Shown here: positions 25,580-35,015 of the stretch, piece by piece
How positions within the stretch are numbered: position 1 is the first letter of the stretch
Layout: every line of letters starts with the position of its first letter
Origin: Leptospira sp.
GTDB taxonomy: Bacteria; Spirochaetota; Leptospiria; Leptospirales; Leptospiraceae
Direction of reading: 5' to 3'
Assembly: GCA_009991425.1 (NCBI GenBank)
Contig: JAACWH010000053.1
Location: forward strand, 1-35,991
DNA length: 35,991 nucleotides
The notes under the pieces: model-generated
The model's input: the letters and a program-made list of their open reading frames with translations, nothing else
Databases searched by the model: none
Told to the model about the DNA's origin: nothing
Program-made: the position numbers and the translations under genes

Positions 25580-26635
25580 TTATTGCTTATAACAAATTGT
25601 ACGATTTCTTCCAGAATGTTTGGCTTGGTAGAGTGCCTTATCTGCTCGTTCAATCAAATCTTTATTATTTCGGTCGCTTGTCTGAAAACTAGAAATGCCC
25701 ACAGAGAGAGTTACTTTCATTTCTTCACCAGTATTTGGATTTTTGACAGACATTGCCTCAACTGCTTTACGTATTCTTTCACCCATTTCAAATCCAGCAT
25801 CTTCATCAGCTCCAGGCATCACTAAACAGAATTCCTCGCCTCCGTAGCGTGCTGCGATATCATGCCTTCCAGCATGATCGATCAATTGCTTGGCAACTTC
25901 AATGAGAACCACATCTCCGGCTTGGTGGCCATAAGTATCGTTGAAGACCTTGAATTTATCAACATCTGTAAAAAGAAGCGTTAGCTTGGTAGACTTTTTA
26001 CGACAACGATCCATTTCTTCCTTAAGCTTGGTTTGAAAGTAATGATGGACTTTCAAGCTAGTCATCATATCAACAGTTGCCAGTTCATATAGCCGAGCAT
26101 TCTCCACTGCAATTCCTGCAAGCGAAGCAAGTGTAGTCATAAATTCTTTTTCTTCTTCTAAGTATTCACTGAGTATCATTTTCTCACCTAGAATGAGAAG
26201 TCCATTCACTCTACCTTTAGCATTGAGAGGCACTATTATTTCAGCATTTAGTTCCTTTAAAAAAATTACTACAGGATCTTCGCTAAGTTCAGGTATCGTA
26301 AGTATATAACTTAAGAGTGTTGCCTTCGGCTTTTCAGCTAAAAAGTGAATCAAAGGTGAATCCATAGGGATCTCATAATTTAGCTCTTTAGGGCCAATGT
26401 CAAAACCCTTAAAGCTTTGTTCCATTCGAAAAAGCTGGGAATCAACCTCTGTCTCAAGATACATTGCTGCATTCAAGGTCTGGAGTTGAGCTAGACAAAT
26501 ATTTAAAATTGCATCAATTAGATACCTATAATCCAGCGTTGAGTTAAGAGCTTTAGAAATTTCTAAAAGTTGTTTCTGATCGTAGATTTTCTTCTCATAA
26601 TGCTCTATTACAAATTCATTAGCAGATTGACTCAA
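25580..26635 (-). CDS. GAF-GGDEF diguanylate cyclase
   Basis: This is predicted to make cyclic di-GMP from GTP. A GAF-type sensory domain covers about residues 20-183 (LLEISKALNSTLDYRYLID ... ASLAGIAVENARLYE). The GGDEF domain covers about 186-350, with TDVDKFKVFNDTYGHQAGD, the active-site loop RYGGEEF (GGEEF at 265-269) and KVTLSVGISSF. The position of the inhibitory I-site Arg (RxxD five residues before GGEEF) reads GRHD, so the Arg is one place off and canonical product inhibition is doubtful. There is no membrane segment, so it is cytosolic. It lies alone, divergent from the tRNA gene. Confidence 0.94.
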   Translation of the reverse strand: MSQSANEFVIEHYEKKIYDQKQLLEISKALNSTLDYRYLIDAILNICLAQLQTLNAAMYLETEVDSQLFRMEQSFKGFDIGPKELNYEIPMDSPLIHFLAEKPKATLLSYILTIPELSEDPVVIFLKELNAEIIVPLNAKGRVNGLLILGEKMILSEYLEEEKEFMTTLASLAGIAVENARLYELATVDMMTSLKVHHYFQTKLKEEMDRCRKKSTKLTLLFTDVDKFKVFNDTYGHQAGDVVLIEVAKQLIDHAGRHDIAARYGGEEFCLVMPGADEDAGFEMGERIRKAVEAMSVKNPNTGEEMKVTLSVGISSFQTSDRNNKDLIERADKALYQAKHSGRNRTICYKQ

Positions 26636-26746
26636 ACGCGATTACCACCTAATACATATATCAAAGCACCATTTTGCTTCCTAGAATTTAAAGGACAAGA
26701 AAATTATTTGCATTGCCAAAAAAATGCCAAAATAAACTATGGTTTT

Positions 26747-26824
<78 letters not shown>

Positions 26825-26931
26825 GTTATTATTCTTTTAATATATATTTCTCATCTATCTTAATCCCCACTCTTCCAAATTCATTTTGACTCTATAAATT
26901 TTTACTGGGTTACCCTTTAAGAGCAATTATC

Positions 26932-28602
26932 TTATATTTCTGAACAAGAATCTACCTTCCTATGGAATTTTAAATTATTTTGGATCTGGTTTTCGTCGGA
27001 TAGGAATTCCAATTCGCTTGGTAGTGATTTGCCTTTTTGATAGATGCAGGTATAAAAATATCCATCGCCTCCATTTTTTTCCAAAACTATCCATGCTGCC
27101 TTATTGGAAGTTTTTAGAGAATTGCCCAACCAAAGATACTCCCTATTCGAAAGTTTCACTAGATCTTGGCTAATCCAACCAAGGTTCCAAGTCCAAAGAT
27201 GAGCACGTCTGAGATCTAATTCTTTCTGGAGGATAAAAACAGAGCCCAAGCTATGGGAAGAATCTAAAGCCAAGAGTTGAATAGTCTCAGCGGCAGAATG
27301 AAACTTGCCCCAGTCTTCTGTTGTAGTAAAATTGGTAAGCTGTGTAGGTTCGAAATTTAAATCCAATTTACTTTCTTGAATCCAAATTAAATCCTCTATC
27401 TTACGTCCTCCTGCAAATAATCCAGAAGATACCGGATGAAAATTTCCAATTTCCGAATTACTGCTTATCCCCAAACTTCGATAGATTCCATCTCCATATT
27501 CAAATACATACTTTGATTTATGGGTGAGTTCTTCTAATTCAGTCCAAGATTCAGGGTAGATGCGAGAAGAATTTTTCACTCGGATAAACTCCTGGCTATA
27601 TTCCTGGATGACCAAAGGGTTTTTCGTTTCGTAAAATATTTCACGATTAGAATCTCTCGCATTTAAAGAGAAGTTATATGATCCTGAAAATAAAATCTCA
27701 TCATCAATAATGATTGTTTTATGGTGATTCAAGCCCCCTAATCCAAAGACACCATCATCAATTCGATCTTCATTTTCCTCTTCATAGATTCTTGAATTCC
27801 ATTGGGGTAGTATGGTTGCCAAAATTTTCCCTTGATCACTAATCGGTCTATCATAGATTCCTTCAACAAGAACTCCTCTTTTGCTAGCACGAATCAACTC
27901 TTGGCTCAGAAGTGGGTCTGAATGGGAATAGATTAGGTACTGAATGCTTCTTTTGGCATTACGAATCTCGTCCAATATTCTTTTTTGGATATGCCTTCCA
28001 TTGTCTGGAGAATTATAAAAATAAAATCCATTCCAGGATAACACTGGATAGTTGTATCGTTCATTAATTAAGGAAGAAAAATCCTGGCCAAAAGATTGCG
28101 GAAAGCTGAAAGTGAAGTATCCATCGTAATCTGTAAGTAAACCCTGGCTTGTGAAGTTCCCTGTACCCGTAAACATTTTTTTATTATCACTAAGTATAAC
28201 TTTGATATGGTGGATGCCTGAACCCTTCCAAATCGAATATGGAATTTTATAAGCCTTAAGTAGATCATAGCTTCTCTCAGAATCAGCTACAATCTTTACC
28301 GAAACATATCTTTCTCTTGCTTGGGCAATTTCTTTTACTATATCAGCATCAGTAAGTCCGTAGGCATGAATTTCTAAACTCTTTTCAGTAGACCGAATGA
28401 TGGAAATTATTTCTTGCTTAGCTTGCTCCCTCTTATCCATAGAAGTAGATCTACCTGGATAAGAAAAGATTGCCTTCCAAGAATTTTGTTCAGGCAAAAT
28501 ACCTAAAATTGCTAGTAGATCTGAATTGTCTTTAGATGCTTGGCACTGGATTCCATTCAGTATGGAAAGTAAGATTAGAATTTTAAAGCAATTATTTATC
28601 AA
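26932..28602 (-). CDS. phospholipase D-like lipoprotein (two HKD motifs)
   Basis: This 556-residue lipoprotein has a signal peptide with lipid Cys 20 (KILILLSILNGIQC). Two PLD-type HxKxxxxD motifs are visible: H132-x-K134 ... D139 with GTGNFTSQG, and H293-x-K295 ... D300 with GSYNFSLNARDSNRE. A single chain should therefore form a complete active site for phosphodiester cleavage, either of phospholipid or nucleic acid. The last 190 residues (from about 365) are beta-rich and resemble the lamin-tail-like repeats of the operon's first gene (KLSNREYLWLGNSL). The start is TTG at 28602, which overlaps the preceding stop as TTGA and has a perfect SD, GGAGG, 9 nt upstream. Predicted location is a membrane surface. 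Confidence 0.88.
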   Translation of the reverse strand: MINNCFKILILLSILNGIQCQASKDNSDLLAILGILPEQNSWKAIFSYPGRSTSMDKREQAKQEIISIIRSTEKSLEIHAYGLTDADIVKEIAQARERYVSVKIVADSERSYDLLKAYKIPYSIWKGSGIHHIKVILSDNKKMFTGTGNFTSQGLLTDYDGYFTFSFPQSFGQDFSSLINERYNYPVLSWNGFYFYNSPDNGRHIQKRILDEIRNAKRSIQYLIYSHSDPLLSQELIRASKRGVLVEGIYDRPISDQGKILATILPQWNSRIYEEENEDRIDDGVFGLGGLNHHKTIIIDDEILFSGSYNFSLNARDSNREIFYETKNPLVIQEYSQEFIRVKNSSRIYPESWTELEELTHKSKYVFEYGDGIYRSLGISSNSEIGNFHPVSSGLFAGGRKIEDLIWIQESKLDLNFEPTQLTNFTTTEDWGKFHSAAETIQLLALDSSHSLGSVFILQKELDLRRAHLWTWNLGWISQDLVKLSNREYLWLGNSLKTSNKAAWIVLEKNGGDGYFYTCIYQKGKSLPSELEFLSDENQIQNNLKFHRKVDSCSEI

Positions 28603-30005
28603 AATTGGAAACCTCCATAAACTCTAACACCAGTTCCTTGAATTTCGACTTCCTTAGTAGTCCAAAGATAACTAAGCTCTATACCTAAGCGAATTTTCGT
28701 TGATAAAGTGGATTGCAGGTATTCAAAACGTCCTGTAAATTCTGAAAAAGATTGCTTGGAGTAATCCATTTTTCGTAAGCTAATCTCACCTCTATCTTCT
28801 GCTTGTAGCAAACGAGGAATCAAAGTTTCGACAAATAAACTAATTTGAAATGGTTCCCAAAAGTAACCCGCTCCCCACTTGCCTAAAAAGGAAGAACTTC
28901 TACGACCTTTGTTTTCTTGGATGGATTCTAAACCAAATTCTGTAACCCAAGCTGAGGGATAAATATTCATTAATCTGCTAAGGTAGGCACCTTCGAGTGG
29001 AGAATTACCCATTCCCACATAACCAATAGTTATTGCTTGATCACTCGTAGAAGTCTGCATAGAATTGGGAACGAAACCTGAGACAAAGAAAAATATCTCC
29101 TTAGAAAAATATCCAAGCTCAAGCTGCAAGGCTTCTCCACGAATTGGCAGACTTCTCTCTGGTCTTTTGGGATCTGCAAATGTTTTATCCAAACCTCTTG
29201 CAAAATGTACTTTTGTGGACGCTCTAAATCCTTCCCACTTACCTACCAAACCCAAACGTGTTCGATGGTAGAAATCACCATCACCTGATTCCTGATTTTG
29301 CAGATTCAAATCATCTTGGGAATACCTGCCCCAACTTCCAAAATTCAAATAGTAAAAATCAGCTGTGAAATCAATAAATTCTGAAGTCATCAGAAAACTG
29401 GTTCCATGCCTAGATCTTTCCCCTTTTCTTAAATCTGCTTTATCCCTAGCTCCATAAACTTCTGTTTGGTTGTATTCCCAAATTGGATAGCCTCGGTAAT
29501 TGTCCCAGAGTGTAATCTGCCAATAAATATTTTTCCAGACATCAACGTTTAAAGAAAGACCCTCTGTCCCATCTAATTCGGAAAACCTTTTGTGAGATAA
29601 GGGATGCTGGTTGATAAAACTTTTGCGCCCAACATTAACTGTAAAATCTTGAATTGGAAATGCTACATAGGCATCTCTTCCCAAAAAAAATCCACTGGTT
29701 TGCTCTGAACCCGATGGTTGGTTCTGTGAATTGGTATTTAGTTTAGTCGAATCCTTACTAAGTGATATCGGGGGGACAAAACTTGCTTGAACTTCTGCTC
29801 TTGCGAATTCATTTTCTAAATCAATATCAATTCCCATTCGATAGACTTGTGCAGAATTTCGATTCCGATAGCCTTGGATAAGATCCTTTTCTATGAATTG
29901 GTAAGAATATAAATTAGGTTCAAAGAAAAAATCAACTTCAGCAAATAATGATTCCAAAGATAAGAAGAAGATAAGAAAAATGCATGAAAAAAACTTATTC
30001 CTCAT
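28599..30005 (-). CDS. outer-membrane beta-barrel protein
   Basis: This 468-residue protein has a cleavable signal peptide (MRNKFFSCIFLIFFLSLESLFA). The mature part alternates hydrophobic and polar residues in many short strands and ends in an aromatic residue (VRVYGGFQF), as outer-membrane barrels do. Segments such as FTVNVGRKSFINQHPLSH and SSFLGKWGAGYFWEPF recall alginate-export/porin-type barrels, but no family is certain. The ATG at 30005 overlaps the previous stop as ATGA, with SD AGGAG 9 nt upstream. The frame extends 13 codons further 5' without function, so this start is preferred. It lies between two lipoprotein genes and is coupled to both. Confidence 0.78.
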   Translation of the reverse strand: MRNKFFSCIFLIFFLSLESLFAEVDFFFEPNLYSYQFIEKDLIQGYRNRNSAQVYRMGIDIDLENEFARAEVQASFVPPISLSKDSTKLNTNSQNQPSGSEQTSGFFLGRDAYVAFPIQDFTVNVGRKSFINQHPLSHKRFSELDGTEGLSLNVDVWKNIYWQITLWDNYRGYPIWEYNQTEVYGARDKADLRKGERSRHGTSFLMTSEFIDFTADFYYLNFGSWGRYSQDDLNLQNQESGDGDFYHRTRLGLVGKWEGFRASTKVHFARGLDKTFADPKRPERSLPIRGEALQLELGYFSKEIFFFVSGFVPNSMQTSTSDQAITIGYVGMGNSPLEGAYLSRLMNIYPSAWVTEFGLESIQENKGRRSSSFLGKWGAGYFWEPFQISLFVETLIPRLLQAEDRGEISLRKMDYSKQSFSEFTGRFEYLQSTLSTKIRLGIELSYLWTTKEVEIQGTGVRVYGGFQF

Positions 30006-32329
30006 GGATATTCTCCTGGGCTCGCAAAGGTCTGTCCTTTGCAAAACCCAGATTCAATCTCTGAGGTCTGCCAAGAATTTGTTCCCTGGTTTTTGACAGC
30101 GCTTCTCCTTAGCTTTGATGATGTAGAGTTCATTCCGTACTCCGAGGTATCAATTTCTATCTCATCTAGCAAACCTAAGCTTATTGGATCAATCAGCCGT
30201 AGTTTCGTATCGCTGTGGTAGAGAGCAAAATCTTTGTGGAAAAGATTATTACTCTTAGGAAAACATTGGAGTTCTTTCTTAGAAAGTGTATGAATTCCCA
30301 TCTGATTGGGAATTAAATAGGACTGAGATCTACTAGGATAGCCTGGGAATTCCAATTCGAGCAAAAGAGAATCAGAATCTAAGCTTTCACTTTTCCATTC
30401 TACGAACCTATCATCAAGTATTGAGATTGACTCAGAATAGGAACCAGACCACAATAATTCGGTTAGTTGCACAGCATGACTTGAATCTATTACTAGAGGA
30501 TTTGGTATTGGGAAATTTTCGAGACTTAAGTTCCTTGGATCTACAACCATACCTGGACTGGAATTTTGTGAGGTCGAGGAAGAAGGTAAATTTTGCTGAA
30601 TGACTTTTCTATGATGGAGAAATAAATCTCTACCAAGAAATTCTCCCCTCCATTCTAAGGAATACAGAGTACCTTTCGAGTCGAATTCAACAAATTGAGA
30701 CTCCATTAAAGTTCGAAATATTTTATCTAGTTCTTTATTCCTAAGATCCTGAAGAACTATTTCTGACTCCCATTTCAAACGGCTCAAACTTCTTGGGATC
30801 ACATTTCTTTGCTCTTTAAGTTTATCACTTAAACTAACAAGAAAAATATCTCCATTAGATAATATCATTTCTTGAGCACTCAGAGGGAAAGAATCTGTTC
30901 CTACTTTCAGAAGTAAGGCGGAAATATCACAGCTCGCCTTTCCGTCCTTAGTTCGAATTTGAAATTCAAGAAACCTGTCTTGAGTAAACGAATTCCCCTT
31001 GGAATCCAGTATACCTTTAGCTTGGATTTCCGTTAGTTGAACATCAATAGGTCGACAGTATCTTCCAGAATCTTCTTTTTCCATAAATGAATACCCAGGT
31101 GTTGCACAAATTTTTTCTGAAGAAGTATAAATAAATTTTTGATCTGCACAGCCTAGCTTATAGAAATCCTGGGAAAAATATTCATCCTCTTCCTTATAAG
31201 CTTTGATATTCGATTCGATAGTTGAAAATATTTCGACCTCACTGATCCCCTGTTTGATTAGAAAGCTTTGCTCCTTTTTAAAAACTTCTAACCAAGGAAA
31301 AGTATCTGGTAATATCTTTCCCTCCAAATCTGAATCCGCATGAATAAATAAAAGATGACTTCGTGGGAAAAGAAAACCTAAGTCATTATTATCCCAAAGC
31401 ACATTCTCAGTTTCACCTGTTTTAGAATTTATGAATTTAATTTCATCAAGACAAATGGTAAACTCGGAGGCATTCTTCCATTCAAGAAAACGATTCAGCC
31501 TTGAACTCGTGCTTTGAAATACTTCTTGGATTACAGGGACATCTTGGATACATTCTGCACGAAACTTTTCATTCCGTGTATTGGCAGATTCTATAAACTG
31601 ACGAATTTTAGGTGAAATGAAATCACAGGGCAGACTGATTCTAAGAAAGCGCCTAGCTGTTTTAGAAACATCCAAGTTCCAAGAACGGATCAGAAAATAA
31701 CAAGAATTTCCCTCAACATAATTCCAGTAAGGTAGTGAGTAAGACTTCGCTAAAGAGGATAAGCTAGCATCCATCCAGACGGTTCTGTTTTCATTTATCC
31801 GGTTTCTTAAACTATCATCCGATAAAATCCAATTCAAAGGAGGAACTTTCTTCCACTCCTTCACAATCGAAGATTCTGTTGGAAAATCGATACGTATTTC
31901 CTCTTCTGAAGATTGGATCAAAAAATCAGGATAAGATTGTGCTTGTAAAGGATTCTCAAAGGCAAGAGTTACCTCATCTAGTATGCTTTTGTTAGATGGA
32001 TATTTATCCAAACAGATACTTAGCCTTGGCCCAAGATCTTTCGTACCTATAGAACGTGAATGAAAGCAGAAATCTTCACCTTCAATTTCAAAAACTGGCT
32101 GTAGATACTTGCTTTCTTGACTTGGATCATCTAAGGCATAAGTCAAACGAATGAGTTCTTTTTTCTCAATATCTAATGGCAAAATTACCGTATCGTCTTT
32201 GTTCTTACAGTTGATTTGAATGAACAAAGAAAGTAATAGGATCGTAAAATATTTTAATTTATAAAATGAAAATCTGAATTTGAAGACAAAGCTGAATGCT
32301 AATTTACTGTAAATTTTTCTTTGTTGCAT
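30002..32329 (-). CDS. large lipoprotein with repeated lamin-tail-like domains
   Basis: This 775-residue protein has a long n-region and a lipoprotein signal (YFTILLLSLFIQINC, lipid Cys 41). Internal repetition is direct in the sequence: RFLEW (280), RFLEF (452), QFVEF (545) and RFVEW (641), each followed by a beta-rich stretch. The second and fourth are preceded by VQLTEI (430) and VQLTEL (620). A V-x-x-x-E-I/L lead followed by F-V/L-E, and the final segment ending FASPGEYP, are typical of the lamin-tail (LTD) fold. The LTD assignment is by eye. Several cysteines (210, 235, 260, 293, 394, 408) could form disulfides. ATG at 32329 has SD AGGGAAG. It is the first gene of the surface operon. Confidence 0.72.
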   Translation of the reverse strand: MQQRKIYSKLAFSFVFKFRFSFYKLKYFTILLLSLFIQINCKNKDDTVILPLDIEKKELIRLTYALDDPSQESKYLQPVFEIEGEDFCFHSRSIGTKDLGPRLSICLDKYPSNKSILDEVTLAFENPLQAQSYPDFLIQSSEEEIRIDFPTESSIVKEWKKVPPLNWILSDDSLRNRINENRTVWMDASLSSLAKSYSLPYWNYVEGNSCYFLIRSWNLDVSKTARRFLRISLPCDFISPKIRQFIESANTRNEKFRAECIQDVPVIQEVFQSTSSRLNRFLEWKNASEFTICLDEIKFINSKTGETENVLWDNNDLGFLFPRSHLLFIHADSDLEGKILPDTFPWLEVFKKEQSFLIKQGISEVEIFSTIESNIKAYKEEDEYFSQDFYKLGCADQKFIYTSSEKICATPGYSFMEKEDSGRYCRPIDVQLTEIQAKGILDSKGNSFTQDRFLEFQIRTKDGKASCDISALLLKVGTDSFPLSAQEMILSNGDIFLVSLSDKLKEQRNVIPRSLSRLKWESEIVLQDLRNKELDKIFRTLMESQFVEFDSKGTLYSLEWRGEFLGRDLFLHHRKVIQQNLPSSSTSQNSSPGMVVDPRNLSLENFPIPNPLVIDSSHAVQLTELLWSGSYSESISILDDRFVEWKSESLDSDSLLLELEFPGYPSRSQSYLIPNQMGIHTLSKKELQCFPKSNNLFHKDFALYHSDTKLRLIDPISLGLLDEIEIDTSEYGMNSTSSKLRRSAVKNQGTNSWQTSEIESGFCKGQTFASPGEYP

Positions 32330-32468
32330 GATCTTCCCTCAGCTTTCTATGTCTGAAATAGTGGCTGTGGGAGATTTTTTTTCTAGGATTGAAAATAAAA
32401 AATACAGATCAAGAAATGGGAATTCTGAAAAGACGAAATCAAAATATTTCGAAACATTAAATAAAATT

Positions 32469-32515
32469 AGCGGATTCAACCTGTCATTTTGTTGTGCTTA
32501 TAGGTTGAATCCGCT
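32469..32515. terminator. strong inverted-repeat terminator between uvrC and the surface operon
   Basis: Two perfect 14-base arms, AGCGGATTCAACCT (32469-32482) and AGGTTGAATCCGCT (32502-32515), enclose a 19-nt loop. On the plus strand a T-run follows directly. On the minus strand, the direction of uvrC, AATTTTATTT follows. It lies 63 nt past the uvrC stop and probably works in both directions, isolating the operon that starts at 32329. Confidence 0.85.
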
Positions 32516-32577
32516 TTTTAATTTTCGAAACTTTTTCTTATTTATAACTTTTTAATATTTTAGAAAGGCTTAATTCT

Positions 32578-34413
32578 TTATTTCACTGCTAGCTTTTTAT
32601 TTTTTATGTAGTTGATGATTTTATGGGCAGTGGCTTCCCCTATCCCATCGATTTGAACCAGTTCTTCCCATTTGGCATCTTGGATTTTCTTTCGACCTTG
32701 GAAGTATTTAAGGATGGATCTTCGCCTAACTGCTCCGATGTCTGGAATTTCATCCAACAATGTCTTGAGTTCTGCTTTAATCCTACGTAAACGGTGGTAG
32801 GTAACTCCAAATCTATGGGCTTCATCCCGCAGATTTCTAAGAAGTCTCATGCTAGGTGAATTTATGGGAAAAGTATAAGGCTCTTTCTCACCTGGGAAAT
32901 AAATTTCTTCGCGCTTTTTGGCAAGACCAACCATGGGGAGGTTGGGAATATCCAAAGCAATGGCAATCTCACAGGCACGGTTCAACTGTGTTGGCCCTCC
33001 ATCAATGACAATCAAATCGGGCATTGCCTCATCCTCATTCAATAGTCTTTGCAACCTTCTACCTATTACCTCATGCATCATGCCTGGGTCATTGATGCCC
33101 TCATGACCTCGTATTTTATAGTGTCTGTAACCAGGCTTATATGGTTTTCCATCCACAAACATCACACCAGATGCAACTGGTTCAAAACCTTGGATATGAG
33201 AAATATCATAGCATTCTATCACCTGGGGAATCTCATTTAATTTTAAATTCTCTTTTAATTCCTGCAAGGCTGTCGTCTGATCACGAAGCTTAGTGGCAAG
33301 AAGCCTTTCGGTAAGCGCGAGTTCCGCGTTTTTTTGAGCAATATTAATCAGAGAACGTTTCTTTCCCAGAGCTGGAACTTTAATCTTAGGAACGAAACCC
33401 AATTGCTTTTGCAAATATTCCATTAGAGCATTGATTCCATCCTTAGCTGCCTCAGGAAGATAGATAGTCCTTGGAACAAAGCTTGCATTCAAATAATAAT
33501 CTCTAAGGAAGGCTTCCAGTAATTCTTGGTTGGAGGAATCATTCAAGCCTGTGAATGGAAAAGTCTTCTTCCCTTCCAGCCTTCCTGCTCTGACCTCAAG
33601 AAGTACAATCTGTCCCTCGTTTTCTCTTTTTGCAAAAGACACAATGTCCTCATCACCGCCTTCCACACTGACAACAGTTTGCTTCTCGCGAACCTTTTCC
33701 ACTCGGGACAAAATATCACGGTAGTGAGCTGCCGTCTCAAAATCCATTTTCTCTGAATAGTCTAACATTCGACTGCGCAGGTTATCAATGAGTACATCCT
33801 TTTTCCCTTCCAAGAATTGAACGACACGGTCTATCATTTCTTTATAATCCGACTCCAGCACATTTCCCTGACAAGGTCCCAGGCATCTTCCGATATGAAA
33901 ATTCAAGCAAGGTCGCTGTGATTTTGCTAAAGGAAGTTTCAGCTTGGTCTTTCGAATAGGAAATATTTTATGCAGTATTTGTAAGGCATCTCTTGCTGCC
34001 CTGGAATCCGTGTAAGGGCCAAAGTATCTATCACCATTTGCCCTTGGGCGACGAGATAGAAAAACCATGGGAAACTTTTCCGAAGTGGATACACAGATAA
34101 AAGGATAACGTTTATCATCCTTTAGGCGAACATTGTATTTAGGATTGTATTTCTTAATTAAAGTGGATTCTAAAATGAGGGCTTCCACCTCCGTGCCTGT
34201 TACAATCCAATCTAAATCTGCAATCTCTATTTGAAGATGCCGAGTTTTGACATCGGCAATATTAGGATTGAGATAACTACGAATTCGTGATGGGAGACGA
34301 ATTGCCTTGCCGACATAAATGACTTCACCCTTGGCATCTTTCCAAAGATAGCAGCCAGGCTCATCAGTCAGATTCTTGATTTTTTCGAGAATTAATTTTC
34401 TAGGATCTACCAT
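32578..34413 (-). CDS. uvrC: UvrABC system protein C (excinuclease subunit)
   Basis: UvrC makes both incisions in nucleotide excision repair. The 611 residues include the N-terminal GIY-YIG-type nuclease ([20 protein letters not shown] then RSYLNP), the cysteine segment [14 protein letters not shown], the UVR motif ([20 protein letters not shown]), the RNase H-like C-terminal nuclease ([33 protein letters not shown]) and tandem helix-hairpin-helix motifs at the end ([35 protein letters not shown]). It is complete and full length. ATG at 34413 has only a weak SD. The gene is monocistronic, with a non-coding region upstream and a terminator downstream. Confidence 0.98.
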   Translation of the reverse strand: MVDPRKLILEKIKNLTDEPGCYLWKDAKGEVIYVGKAIRLPSRIRSYLNPNIADVKTRHLQIEIADLDWIVTGTEVEALILESTLIKKYNPKYNVRLKDDKRYPFICVSTSEKFPMVFLSRRPRANGDRYFGPYTDSRAARDALQILHKIFPIRKTKLKLPLAKSQRPCLNFHIGRCLGPCQGNVLESDYKEMIDRVVQFLEGKKDVLIDNLRSRMLDYSEKMDFETAAHYRDILSRVEKVREKQTVVSVEGGDEDIVSFAKRENEGQIVLLEVRAGRLEGKKTFPFTGLNDSSNQELLEAFLRDYYLNASFVPRTIYLPEAAKDGINALMEYLQKQLGFVPKIKVPALGKKRSLINIAQKNAELALTERLLATKLRDQTTALQELKENLKLNEIPQVIECYDISHIQGFEPVASGVMFVDGKPYKPGYRHYKIRGHEGINDPGMMHEVIGRRLQRLLNEDEAMPDLIVIDGGPTQLNRACEIAIALDIPNLPMVGLAKKREEIYFPGEKEPYTFPINSPSMRLLRNLRDEAHRFGVTYHRLRRIKAELKTLLDEIPDIGAVRRRSILKYFQGRKKIQDAKWEELVQIDGIGEATAHKIINYIKNKKLAVK

Positions 34414-34582
34414 CTATACTTTTGACCATATTTCTTGATGCGAAAATGATCTCTATTTATAAATTTTGGGCACCATTTCCGGCTCTCCGTCGACGGCAAC
34501 GCTCGCTCGATCCGGGGTGCAGGGAAAGTTCGCCTTGCCTTCTTTCGTCGGCATGTTCCGCATCCGTGCTCCAAATGCCGAG

Positions 34583-34602
34583 GCAAGCCATCCATGGCTT
34601 GC
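34583..34602. repeat. 20-bp palindrome in the GC-rich tract
   Basis: GCAAGCCAT and ATGGCTTGC flank CC. It lies near the right end of the GC-rich tract. Confidence 0.7.
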
Positions 34603-34698
34603 TTGCAAAAGATGGCAATGGCTCACTTACATTTTTCTGATTATATGATTCCCTTTCAACATAACGGACATTTCGTACAATAGATTAGTTTTTGATTT

Positions 34699-34728
34699 CT
34701 TCACCACGGGATAAATCCCGTGGTGAAG
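34699..34728. repeat. 30-bp near-perfect palindrome
   Basis: CTTCACCACGGGAT and ATCCCGTGGTGAAG flank AA. The 14-bp stem is very stable and would form a hairpin in RNA or a cruciform in DNA. No U-run follows on either strand, so a simple intrinsic terminator is unlikely. Confidence 0.8.
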
Positions 34729-34946
34729 GTGGATATTCCTTGGTTCAGAAACTTTGATCTGGTGTACAAATTAGCAATCGTTATATGATATTATTGCTGT
34801 AGGTTTCATCCTGCAATAGGCTAAAGCATATCGTCAGGATGAGATGTGAATTAAGATAGAATCTATTAAGGGGATGCTCTTAAAAACCTAACATAGAGGA
34901 ATTTAAAATACACAAAAGCCTAACAATTATAATGTGATCTAGTGTG

Positions 34947-34971
34947 AATTTGGCACGACTCGTGCCAAATT
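34947..34971. repeat. 25-bp palindrome
   Basis: AATTTGGCACGA and TCGTGCCAAATT flank a single C. It lies 45 nt past the stop of the secreted-protein gene that ends at 35016. It could be that gene's transcription end, since A/T-rich sequence (CACACTAGATCACATTAT) follows on the minus strand, or an operator. Confidence 0.75.
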
Positions 34972-35015
34972 GATCGGAAAATTTCTGAATCTCGGCCTAT
35001 CTCACTGATAGCTTT

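Larger units (their letters stand above)
34414..35015. other. non-coding region with a GC-rich tract and three palindromes
   Basis: About 600 nt without a credible gene. Roughly 34475-34625 is much more GC-rich than anything around it and gives only overlapping spurious frames. Three perfect palindromes with 9-14-base arms lie at 34583, 34699 and 34947. No tRNA, riboswitch fold or transposase fragment was recognised. The tract may be a member of an interspersed repeat family or the edge of an old mobile element. It also has to hold the uvrC promoter, which I could not identify. Confidence 0.6.

Noticed and set aside
32328..32555. 75-residue plus-strand frame between the surface operon and uvrC
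   Set aside because: It reads through the strong inverted-repeat terminator, has no SD, and its second half is simply the repeat arms translated.
34407..34595. 62-residue minus-strand frame, rich in Arg, overlapping the uvrC start
   Set aside because: It lies in the GC-rich tract where several frames are open by composition, has no SD, overlaps uvrC and shows no domain pattern.
34422..34648. Two overlapping plus-strand frames (72 and 60 residues) in the GC-rich tract
   Set aside because: They cover the same bases in different frames, read through a palindrome, and have no SD or recognisable protein pattern.
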